DNA from: Apis mellifera
Taxonomy: Eukaryota > Arthropoda > Insecta > Hymenoptera > Apidae
Direction of reading: 5' to 3'
Length of the DNA: 64,000 nt
NCBI RefSeq assembly: GCF_003254395.2
Contig: NC_037645.1
Coordinates: forward strand, 3,249,222 to 3,313,221
Under the pieces are notes generated by a model, which was given only the letters and a program-made list of their open reading frames with translations, ran no database searches and was not told the origin of the DNA. Below, piece by piece: positions 58,901 to 64,000 of the stretch (position 1 is the stretch's first letter; the number at the start of each line of letters is the position of its first letter). The position numbers were made by a program, and so were the translations under genes.

Positions 58901-61720
58901 CTCTACGAATTCTTCCACGAAACTTAAATCTCAAATCTCACGATATTCGATATATAACAATATTCGCAATTTGAAAAGATTCGGATAAACGCCACGTCGA
59001 CAAACATCCTCGAAACGCGGAAACAGGAACCCCTCGGGGAAGGGAGGGCCACGTGTCGCGGAGCCGCATCGAAGTCAGGATTGTCCCTATCCCCCCTTCG
59101 TCTAGGACGTGACGACGCATCCCGCTTCGGTATATACGATGCGTGCACTCACGCACGTAAGCAGCGGCGCGGATTATTCCCCTGGGTGCAGCGACTGGCC
59201 GTGACACGAATGTCAATGTGTCTGTTAATGCGAACTGGCCCCGCCGCGGTTTGCCCGCGCCGTTCAAACGTAGGCAACGTAACGTAATAGGCACGCGGCC
59301 CGGTGAAAGCCGCCAAGGGTTCTTACGATACGCAACGTACGCGTCCCCCTCGCCGTCCCATTATGCACCGTAACGATTATACAGCCGCGGCAAACGCCGT
59401 TTCTATGCCCATTCCTTCTCTGCGCCAGTATACGTGTACACACTCCACACTCCACGTGTATATATATATATATATATATGTATATATTCGCATATCGTGA
59501 TGTTTGTGTCGAATTTGGAAAGAGTAGTCGAAGTTCAGTTAATCGGATAGAAATCTTGCAATCACGCTTTAATTGTAATAATATTTTGAACATCTTTTGA
59601 CGCGTAGCGTAATAATTTAATAATTTATTTAAGTTAATCGGATGGAAATCTTGCAATCACGCTTTAATTGTAATAATATCTTTTGACACGTAGCATAATA
59701 ATTTAATATTTAATAATAATAATGTTTTAATAATGTAATAATATTTTAATAATAATGTTTAAAGAAAGAAGAGTGCAAGAGGTCAGGTTTCAAGTTTCAA
59801 AACAGAATAAAAAGGGTTGTAACGTTAACTTAGGGGCTGTTGGTTGCTCTTGGTAGCCAAGTTGGTTGCTCTTGGAAAAGATTTATTAATCCAAGCAACG
59901 TAAAATAGAGCGGATGGGTGGAAGCTCGTTTTGTTAATGATAGCGTGGATAACTGAGACAGGTAATTGGAATAACGAGGCGCTTTGTCGCCGACTGTAGA
60001 TTGAGATACGGAACAACGGACTTTCAACAAAATAACAACAATCTACTTAATTCTTTCTCAATTTCTCTTATCAAACCTCGTTCCTTGGATGATCGATCGA
60101 TCGAAATTCCGTTTTCAGAGAACGGCAACCTGAGGGCCCACTACACGAAAACGACGGTGAGGGCGGGGGAGGTGCTCCGACTGGCCGCAGTGTTCCAGGA
60201 CACGCGGAGGGCGCCCGTGGCGAGCGGCGTTTCCGGGGTGGTGAGCGGCGCGCCGGAGGGCAAGAGTTCGAGGTCGTCGGAACGAGACCAGTACGCCCAG
60301 TGCTTGGACTCCCACGGCCACGAACTGTTCGCGCCCCTTTCCGCGCGAGGGGAGTTCTACGCGACCTGCCAGAGCGGCAGCCTCGACACCGGAAGCGACG
60401 CAGTCCTCTACAGGGTTCACCAGCTCGCCAGAAGGGACCTTCCTCTAAGGGTGAGCTTTCGAAGAAAGAAAAGAATAATACATCAATAAGTGATAATAAT
60501 ATATTAACAAGTAGCAATACAAGGAGTAATAGCAATAGGTTGAAAGTATTTCTCGAGCTCGTTTGACGGTGTCAGGTACGACTGGTCGCCGGACCCTTGC
60601 CGATACCGTTGCCCCGAGATTACAGCGGGCTGATGCAACTGGAAGGCGCGACCAGGGGCCCCATAGTGTTGGGATGCGCGGTGCCCTTGATGCCTGAGAG
60701 GCCCCTGCCCAACTCCACCGTGCCCGAACTCCTCGAGCTGGTCGCGACCGGACCGACCGCGCCACGAGTGAAGAGGGCCAGGCTTGGCTGCCCGTCCGAG
60801 GCTCGCCTCCTCGCCTCGCCCAAGATGCAGCGATTACTCTCAGCTTGCAGGTGAATTGAGAACAAGAGAACAGAATATTATTATCGATATTTTCTCCAAT
60901 TGTGGAAATCAAGATGAAAGTGTTGAAAAGTAAGAAACTTCTCACTCGAATCCTTTTCCTTTTTCGTTTTCGAAGGAGGGCGTTGGACCAGAGGGCGACG
61001 GAGCCGCGGGTCGCTCCGCCGAAGCCGGCCTCCACGAGCGGCGGCCAGTTGAAGGAGCTGCACCTGAAGGAGATCAAGTCGAAGCCGGAAGCGAAGCCGA
61101 TCCTCCAGAGTCTGAAGGAGGGGTTGGAGCACATTAAACGGACGACGATCAGGGATCGGAGCAACGGGCGGACGTCGGCGGCGGGCGGCGGCGGCGGCAA
61201 CAATCATCACCACGGCTTCCTCGACCGGATCTCGAGGATAGCCCAGGGTGGAAGGGGGGGGAGGAACCCGGCCAAGAAGTCGGCCTCGTTCACGTTCGCC
61301 GTCAGGCCTGAAATCGGCATGAGGTCGGAGAGATACGCGAGCCTCGAGTCGGAGGCGAATCTGATCCAGGGGTCCGCACCGTCCTCCAGACACCAGGTGC
61401 AACGATCCGTCTCGACCAGCGTGCTCGAGGTCCAGACCCAGCAGGACATGGATCCACCTTACTCCAAGGTCAGGGACAGCTTGACCCCCCTGCCGTCCAC
61501 TCCGCCGTCCTCAAAGACCGAGGAGATATACGCGGAGATCTGCGAGACTCCCGCTCTCCTGCCATCCCCGGAGGAGAAGCCTCCTCCTCCGCCTCCCCCA
61601 CCAGAGGGCAGAAATGGGACAAGGGAGAAGGACAGGGGTTACGTGAAGCTGGCTTTGTCCCAATCCGAGATATCGAACGTCGGCGAGGAGGAGGAAGGGA
61701 TTTACAACACCGTCTGTTGA
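27738..61720 (+). CDS. CABIT-domain adaptor protein (GAREM/Themis family), five coding exons, 602 aa
   Basis: Joined exons 27738-28050, 57146-57289, 60119-60450, 60576-60850 and 60976-61720 give 1809 nt with a stop at 61718-61720. Every junction is GT/AG, and phases 1, 1, 0 and 2 are consistent. Residues 1-41 are Ser/Gly/Ala/Glu-rich. Residues of about 42-345 read as a CABIT domain: PLREFLDRFSLPRVVRV, then VGPEIVIPEGYPGWFSVVS across junction 1, TKTTVRAGEVLRL, YAQCLDSHGHELFAPL, and LPLRVRLVAGPLPIPLPRDY across junction 3. The rest is a disordered-looking tail with eight consecutive prolines (about 557-564) and tyrosines at 475, 517, 540, 577 and 598, each Y-x-x-(L/V/I). In vertebrates GAREM proteins carry a CABIT domain, are tyrosine-phosphorylated downstream of growth-factor receptors and bind Grb2 and SHP2; Themis acts in T-cell receptor signalling. 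A cytosolic adaptor role here is inferred. There is one CABIT domain and no C-terminal SAM domain as in GAREM1. No signal peptide or membrane segment is seen. I cannot assign a gene symbol. Confidence 0.92.
28231..28259. repeat. (AT)n microsatellite, self-complementary
   Basis: A run of TA dinucleotides bounded by CAC/CTA and TAG/GTG, so that the whole tract is an inverted repeat. Confidence 0.85.
31122..31473. repeat. tandem duplication, period 181 bp
   Basis: Two copies starting AAACCATGATTT at 31122 and 31303. Both share CATATAAATTATATTTAATC and end in an AATAATATCTGG...AAACTTCAATT phrase. Small deletions make the second copy slightly shorter. Confidence 0.8.
31570..32330. other. G+C-rich intronic island, non-coding as far as can be seen
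   Basis: Overlapping open frames exist on both strands (up to 206 codons on the minus strand, 31659-32279) because stop codons are rare in G+C-rich DNA. None has a recognisable domain, and they are mutually exclusive shadows. Repeated CCATAAA/CCCATAAA words resemble posterior-Hox (Abd-B/Caudal-type) sites, which favours an enhancer reading. That is inference. Confidence 0.35.
32284..32294 (-). promoter_or_regulatory. AGATGGCG core (minus strand)
   Basis: Reads AAAAGATGGCG on the minus strand; YY1/PHO-like. Confidence 0.25.
34463..35090. repeat. four-copy tandem array with an invariant palindromic core
   Basis: Four copies of a CGTGTAGTTCGATAATTCG-type segment, with TTCTAGTGATCCCTAGAA cores at 34487-34504, 34674-34691, 34786-34803 and 34958-34975. 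The core and the following ATTTCGCACG are identical in all four. Unit length varies (about 187, 112 and 172 bp) through loss of an internal GGGAAGGGGATTGAAATTG-type segment. Each unit ends in TGTCTCTGCCTTCGAG or a near variant. Confidence 0.85.
35303..35345. repeat. (CTT)n trinucleotide microsatellite
   Basis: About 14 perfect units. The minus-strand poly-Glu frame that crosses it is an artefact of the repeat. Confidence 0.95.
35840..36590. other. intronic island with enhancer-like composition
   Basis: CpG-richer DNA with TGCATAAATACCTATAAATA, TTGCATATTAAATTACATTC and CCTATATATTTAATAGGCC, i.e. clustered Hox/POU-like AT cores in G+C-rich context. Frames here (36168-36593) have no domain. A conserved non-coding element is a guess that needs alignment. 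Confidence 0.25.
37013..37036 (+). other. G-rich run with quadruplex potential
   Basis: GGGGAGGAGGAGGAGGAGGG followed by more G. A second G run lies at about 36886-36897. Confidence 0.4.
37743..37762. repeat. (CT)n microsatellite
   Basis: Ten CT units. Confidence 0.85.
37833..37844 (+). promoter_or_regulatory. CTCF-like site ACAGATGGCGCC
   Basis: Matches the AGATGGCGC core reported for insect CTCF; lies in a CpG-richer patch of intron 1. Confidence 0.3.
37905..38055. repeat. tandem duplication, period 77 bp
   Basis: ATATTCCCTTC(T/G)CTGTC begins copies at 37905 and 37982. The copies are nearly identical, differing by one substitution and a GA insertion, so the duplication is recent. Confidence 0.9.
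38790..39335. repeat. tandem array, period 160-162 bp, about 3.3 copies
   Basis: TTTACAATACGAA recurs at about 38820, 38982 and 39142, with a last partial unit ending near 39325. Copies 1 and 2 are almost identical over the AATTTTTGTATTATTAG and ATATCCGTTTAAAAATTA segments. Strongly AT-rich. Confidence 0.9.
39787..39803. repeat. (CT)n microsatellite
   Basis: Short pure CT run. Confidence 0.7.
40280..41200. repeat. tandem array, 7-8 units, with alternating A/B unit types
   Basis: ATTCGATCGAGCCACCCTAT or a close variant starts units at 40361, 40516, 40650, 40782, 40908, 41048 and 41147, with a partial unit near 40285. Units at 40516 and 40782 share one set of variants (CGATTG start, GAATCTAAAATATAG tail). 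Units at 40650 and 40908 share another (CGATCGAG start, GGTAACA/GATAACA and CAAAAGTATCGAATTCAA). This gives a higher-order period of about 260 bp. Units are 99-155 bp apart. Confidence 0.85.
42005..42017 (+). promoter_or_regulatory. CTCF-like site CCCTAGATGGCGG
   Basis: CTAGATGGCG core shared with the sites at 45249 and 54375. Confidence 0.3.
42581..42604. repeat. (CT)n microsatellite
   Basis: About eleven CT units. Confidence 0.85.
43609..43626. repeat. (GA)n microsatellite
   Basis: Short GA run following a G-rich purine tract. Confidence 0.75.
45091..45225. repeat. tandem repeat, period 51 bp, 2.6 copies
   Basis: TAAAATTGTCTAAGAAAATA begins copies at 45091 and 45142 that are identical through ACTAGCCTAGTTAC. 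A truncated third copy keeps only ATTTTTACTAGCCTAGTTAC, near 45206-45225. A CTCF-like site follows 25 bp later. Confidence 0.9.
45249..45263 (+). promoter_or_regulatory. CTCF-like site TCACTAGATGGCGCT
   Basis: The best CTCF match in the window: the metazoan core CCASYAGRKGGCR is met at almost every position (T for the first C). Function inferred from motif only. Confidence 0.4.
46392..46405 (+). promoter_or_regulatory. CTCF-like site GATAGATGGCGCGC
   Basis: AGATGGCG core in a CpG-rich island, 230 bp upstream of the 54-bp minisatellite. Confidence 0.3.
46624..47035. repeat. 54-bp minisatellite, 7 full units plus a partial one
   Basis: Units start at 46624, 46677, 46731, 46785, 46839, 46893, 46947 and 47001 (partial). 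All steps are 54 bp except the first (53). Each carries GATACGAGTTTAGG, GATGGAAAGAAG and ATCGATATATCGAGTGGA. Because 54 is a multiple of three, long frames stay open on both strands (+46670-47146, 18-residue repeat GYEFRIDGKKRHRYIEWR; minus 46633-47235). Units come in GGAAAGAAGCGACATCG and GCAAAGAAGCAGAATCG types in partial alternation. No start, splice or domain evidence supports translation. Confidence 0.92.
47024..47034 (+). promoter_or_regulatory. YY1/PHO-like site CAAGATGGCGG
   Basis: Exact match to the YY1/PHO consensus core, at the 3' end of the 54-bp array, where the last unit diverges. Confidence 0.35.
49902..49948. repeat. (GAT)n trinucleotide microsatellite
   Basis: About 12 perfect GAT/ATG units after imperfect GGTGATGGT units. 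An 8-bp-arm hairpin (GGTGGAAC/GTTCCACC) lies 23 bp before it. Confidence 0.95.
52020..52228. repeat. degenerate repeat of TTGATC/TGATCATTG words
   Basis: About 200 bp in which TGATCATTGATTG, TTGACCTCTGATTGGCTATT and GTCTGA-type words recur every 20-40 bp. Probably a decayed short-unit array. Confidence 0.5.
53190..53297 (-). pseudogene. 5S rRNA-derived pseudogene or 5S-derived SINE relic
   Basis: On the minus strand the segment reads, in order, GGTTATCC, AAAGTCAAGTTACGTTCG, CGCGACTAATACTTGGATGG and GTG. This parallels the 5S rRNA order GGTTCTCGTCC, GAAGTCAAGCAACGTCGGG, GCGGTTAGTACTTGGATGGGTG, including the box C promoter core. Similarity fades on both sides, with an inserted T/A run after GGATGGGTG. 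Substitutions at many paired positions mean it is not a functional 5S gene. It may be a dispersed 5S copy or the head of a 5S-derived SINE. Confidence 0.7.
54375..54384 (+). promoter_or_regulatory. CTCF-like site CTAGATGGCG
   Basis: Same CTAGATGGCG decamer as at 42007 and 45252. Confidence 0.3.
55680..56220. other. CpG-richer intronic island, candidate enhancer
   Basis: No coding signature. Holds CCCATAATTTATAGCC, several TTAATAATTTAT-type homeodomain words and a YY1/PHO-like site, within about 1 kb of exon 2. Enhancer function is inference. Confidence 0.25.
55901..55912 (-). promoter_or_regulatory. YY1/PHO-like site CAAGATGGCGGA (minus strand)
   Basis: Exact YY1/PHO core on the minus strand, 1.2 kb before exon 2. 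Confidence 0.35.
57146..57289 (+). CDS. coding exon 2 of the CABIT-domain gene
   Basis: A 144-nt exon between the acceptor TTGTTCTCGCAG and the donor GTAAGT. Entered in phase 1 it reads GWFSVVSNNSGTGSARVYRR, then a leucine/alanine-rich stretch ending PLRAYTLTHSKM, and leaves in phase 1. The join with exon 1 gives the unbroken CABIT core IPEGYPGWFSVVS, so no coding exon seems to be missing from the 29-kb intron before it. The single-frame ORFs visible here are in other frames and are not the product. Confidence 0.9.
57960..58960. repeat. tandem array of about 11 units, most with a TTAATTAA homeodomain-like core
   Basis: GAATTCTTCCATTAATTAAA followed by TTCTCAAATCTCACAATATT and a CGAATATAAATA-type tail recurs at 58030, 58109, 58210, 58327, 58426, 58513, 58600, 58673, 58766, 58839 and 58918 (the core is decayed in the last three). 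Spacing is 73-117 bp because an optional CCTGGCCTGGATAAGATTC segment and an optional TCTAGAAGCTCTTGCTC segment come and go. Confidence 0.88.
59457..59482. repeat. (TA)n microsatellite
   Basis: Pure TA run following CACGTG. Confidence 0.9.
59532..59715. repeat. tandem duplication, period about 100 bp
   Basis: GTTAATCGGATRGAAATCTT begins copies at about 59537 and 59633. Both continue through GCAATCACGCTTTAATTGTA and CTTTTGACRCGTAGC. An AATAAT-rich tail follows. Confidence 0.88.
60119..60450 (+). CDS. coding exon 3 of the CABIT-domain gene
   Basis: A 332-nt G+C-rich exon after the acceptor CCGTTTTCAG and before the donor GTGAGC. It begins ENGNLRAHYTKTTVRAGEVL and ends HQLARRDLPLR in phase 0, covering the centre of the CABIT domain (residues 153-263). 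A Gly/Ser/Ala-rich insert (roughly residues 183-208) lies between the strands VLRLAAVFQDT and QYAQCLDSHGHELFAPL. It may be a surface loop specific to this lineage; that is inference. Confidence 0.92.
60451..60575 (+). other. intron 3 of the CABIT gene (125 bp)
   Basis: Donor GTGAGC, acceptor GGTGTCAG, AT-rich interior. Phase 0. The frame would read through on the 5' side into a stop at 60487-60489. Confidence 0.9.
60576..60850 (+). CDS. coding exon 4 of the CABIT-domain gene
   Basis: A 275-nt exon after the acceptor GACGGTGTCAG and before the donor GTGAAT. It starts VRLVAGPLPIPLPRDYSGLM and covers residues 264-354. This completes the CABIT domain with GPIVLGCAVPLMPERPLPN and a leucine-rich end. 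It leaves in phase 2. Reading through the donor would meet an immediate TGA at 60852-60854, which marks the exon end. Confidence 0.92.
60851..60975 (+). other. intron 4 of the CABIT gene (125 bp)
   Basis: Donor GTGAAT, acceptor TTTTCGTTTTCGAAG. Phase 2. Same length as intron 3. The second half is open in the exon-5 frame, so the frame alone does not mark the exon start; the phase match and the stop after exon 4 do. Confidence 0.88.
60976..61720 (+). CDS. coding exon 5 (terminal): proline-rich, YxxPhi-rich tail
   Basis: The acceptor is CGTTTTCGAAG. Phase 2 makes codon 355 (AG|G, Arg). The exon encodes the last 248 residues and the stop TGA at 61718-61720. Features in order: a Lys/Glu-rich, probably helical segment (about 380-410), a Gly/Asn/His low-complexity run, basic patches, then a tail with Tyr475 (YASL), Tyr517 (YSKV), Tyr540 (EEIYAEI), an eight-proline run, Tyr577 (YVKL) and Tyr598 (YNTV) four residues before the end. 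The pattern suggests SH2 docking plus SH3 binding. None of the tyrosines has Asn at +2, so none is a canonical Grb2 SH2 site. Confidence 0.92.
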
Positions 61721-61935
61721 TGTTGGGGATGAAACCAGAGGAATTTGTGAATTACTTTTTGTCGAATGAATCTTGGAGGAGGAGGGGGATGTTTGAGGAG
61801 GATTAAAGGATCGAGGGAATAAGGGAGAGGGTGGAAAGTTTCGAAAGGAGAGAAAAATTGGCGTTGGTTTACGATAATTATTCGCCGAGGATAATAAAAA
61901 TGCATTTGAATAAAATTAAAAAGGAAGAAGAGGGG
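61721..61935 (+). terminator. proximal 3' UTR with two AATAAA poly(A) signals
   Basis: AATAAA at 61893-61898 and 61909-61914, followed by a G-rich stretch at about 61928-61940 that could act as the downstream element. This would give a 3' UTR of only about 200 nt. Confidence 0.45.
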
Positions 61936-64000
61936 GGGCAGTCGAGGGAAGGAACCAGTTCTTCTCGAGAAGAGGAACGTTTTAAAACTTTCCAACGTGT
62001 ATAAACTAAATCATCCTTGTACAGCTCGTAAACATCAACCACATTGAAAATGCTCTCGAGTTTTATCCCGCCCGAGGGCAGAAAAAGGGATCGAGATCTT
62101 GAATCGCTCTCGACACGTTTCTCAACAACGTTTTTTTTAAAAGGCAGTTTCCATCCGCAGCTTCGATAAAATTCCCTTCCCCCAACCCGATCGATTCCAG
62201 CAAGTGACACTCTAATTTTATCGAGCAAGCTTGGATCGTAACAGGATCGGCGACAGACTCGTTAACAAGACGAGTAAACATCGGAGAGGGAGGGTCTTTG
62301 GAACGGTTAGAATTTCGTTTGTACGAACTTGTAGGAGTACAATTTTCCATCATCCCTTGTTTTATCGTTAAACAGACGAAAAAGGAAATATACGTGTCCT
62401 CCCTCTTTTCTATCCACAGTTACAATAGCTTTTTATGTTCCATAGAAATACATTTCTCAAAATTTCCAACTCTTCTTATTCGATCAATCCAATTATTAGA
62501 CCGAGGATATTTATACAAAATAAAAAATATATATATATATATAAAATTCATTCTTCAATTATCTTAATGACATCACAACGTGCCTCGAATATTTATACAT
62601 CACACGCATACGTAAACATCCTCCAGTCTACTAATTATCAAGCGTGTATGAACCTGCTTGTCCTCTTCTACATCGTATAAACATAGTTCTATCGTGGTTC
62701 ATTGATAAGGGACAACGTGTGACTTCCTAGAATCGAGATGGACAGAGAGGGGAACAAGCGTCGAGGAAGAATTTACAGCGTCATTTGCCGAAGGAATTAT
62801 CCTCCCAGCGTCTTTTTCTACCCTTTTTCCGAGAGAGAGGGAGGGAGAGAGGGAGGGAGAGAGGGAACGGCCGCGTCCTCCACGGGGAACCGGACCGGAA
62901 GATTTACAAGGCTGTTGACCGGTGAAAATGATCGCGTAATTGCGGTCCTGGCCGCTCGCGGCGGATGTAGCGGGCCCTCGGCGGGACGCCAACCCCGACT
63001 TCCGGTTGCATTAAAGGATTCTTCAGGACGATCGATTGTTATTAGGCTACGATCCTAAGTATATTCGAGGACGTGACGAAGGATCCGATTCCTCGTTTGT
63101 GATTTATGGATTGATATACGTCGAGCTAAGTGGATCGAAGAGTGTTCGTGACCTGAGTTAAATCAATTTGTTAATTTTCAAAGTGTGATTCCATGATTGA
63201 TTGGACGATCCAAGTGAATTTGGAATTTTTTTTTTAAAATCTAGACCTAAAATTTAGAAAAAAAAATCGTTGTGTTGATCCGTGTTTGATAATGTGTAAG
63301 AATTTCTACTTTTGTGATCTATGGATCGTATATTTTTTTTTGGAAGAGAATGGAATAAAAAATTGTATAAAGAAAGAAATAGTTCCTTCTTGCCTGGTTG
63401 TGTGCAAGGGACACGTTTTTTTTAGCAATGATTATAATTTAGTTTGAAGCGGATATTGTTTTCGATAAAGACATTTTTTTTGTACAGTTGTTGGCAAACG
63501 TTCTAGCGTTTAAGATGGTTGGATTGCGACGATCAGCGTTTTGTACATTTGTTGATACTGGTTGTGAACACCCACGAGAAACACGATTTGTAATTTTCTT
63601 ATTGTATAGTTATTATTTTATAATACACTGATTTGCAGTTAAACTGTGTGATATTTTATTTGGGAAATAATACCTCTACTTTCAGGCATCTCATTAAATT
63701 TATAATATATAATAATTTTCAAGATATAAATTTTATAACCTATATTCTAGTAATGAAAGATCTAATAATAATTCATAATCACTAAAATTAGAGAAATCGA
63801 AATCAAGATTAGATGTAATTTAAATCTTCAAAAGAGATTCGTTGATTTTTCTTACAAAAAAATTTTCTTAAACTAGATTCAAATATTGAAATCCTTTTGT
63901 ACAAGAATTTTGCAGGAATAATAAAAAATAATCTAAACTTGATCTCCTCTCTTAATTCTAAACAAAAAAAGAAAAAAAAATTACTAGAAAAGCGTAGTTA
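61936..64000 (+). other. distal 3' UTR candidate and downstream flank; no second gene seen
   Basis: A further AATAAA at 63354-63359 follows a long T/A-rich stretch typical of extended 3' UTRs, so a 1.6-kb UTR isoform is possible. A GAGGGAGA simple repeat lies at about 62832-62871 and a TA run at 62526-62543. The 106-codon frame at 62738-63058 crosses the simple repeat and shows no domain. AT-rich DNA without features from about 63650 to the end. Confidence 0.4.
62832..62871. repeat. (GAGGGAGA)n purine microsatellite
   Basis: Imperfect repeats of GAGAGGGAGG on the + strand. Confidence 0.8.

Larger units (their letters stand above)
57290..60118 (+). other. intron 2 of the CABIT gene (2.8 kb)
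   Basis: Donor ATGG|GTAAGT, acceptor CCGTTTTCAG. Holds the AATTAAA-core array (57.96-58.96 kb), a CpG-rich island at about 58980-59450, a TA microsatellite and a 100-bp duplication at 59.53-59.71 kb. Open frames in the island (58938-59294 minus and others) have no recognisable domain. Confidence 0.88.

Noticed and set aside
57960..58960. Regularly spaced repeats as a CRISPR array
   Set aside because: Eukaryotic context, direct tandem units without unique spacers, imperfect units and no cas genes.
60445..61203. 252-codon minus-strand open frame, plus 60071-60535 and 60881-61402
   Set aside because: They lie antisense to the confirmed CABIT exons and are open only because the exons are G+C-rich. 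They cross the real introns and show no domain.

Overview
The window is insect nuclear DNA, most likely from a hymenopteran such as a bee. The background is AT-rich but CpG is not depleted. There are many short tandem arrays, and the C-strand of the insect TTAGG telomere unit recurs as a dimer (CCTAACCTAA). No bacterial, viral or intact transposon coding sequence was recognised. The species assignment is inference.

One protein-coding gene can be supported with confidence. It lies on the + strand and spans about 34 kb. Its five coding exons are 27738-28050, 57146-57289, 60119-60450, 60576-60850 and 60976-61720. The four introns all have GT/AG ends, the phases agree at every junction, and the joined frame runs 602 residues to a stop at 61718-61720. 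The product has an N-terminal low-complexity segment, a CABIT domain of the GAREM/Themis family (about residues 42-345), and a tail with a polyproline run. All five tyrosines of the last-exon tail sit in Y-x-x-aliphatic motifs. I read it as a cytosolic phosphotyrosine adaptor in receptor tyrosine kinase/Ras-MAPK-type signalling. The coding exons are much richer in G+C than the introns.

The first 20.5 kb hold no gene I can support: AT-rich DNA, a degenerate AGCTAG-rich repeat (about 1.85-2.46 kb), a few G+C-richer islands and a pre-miRNA-like hairpin at 17306-17371. A G+C/CpG-rich, promoter-like block lies at 20.54-21.23 kb and may hold the first, untranslated exon. The coding part starts after an acceptor-like site at 27679. 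Its start codon is preceded by a short out-of-frame uORF that overlaps it.

Intron 1 (29.1 kb) contains most of the unusual DNA: several minisatellites, among them a 54-bp unit open on both strands and an alternating two-type (higher-order) array at 40.3-41.2 kb. It also holds a decayed 5S rRNA-like pseudogene near 53.2 kb and microsatellites. An AGATGGCG core resembling CTCF or YY1/PHO sites occurs nine times across the window, seven of them in this intron. Intron 2 (2.8 kb) contains an array of about 11 units, each with an AATTAAA core that is usually a full TTAATTAA. Introns 3 and 4 are both 125 bp. After the stop codon, two AATAAA signals lie within 200 bp and another near 63.35 kb.
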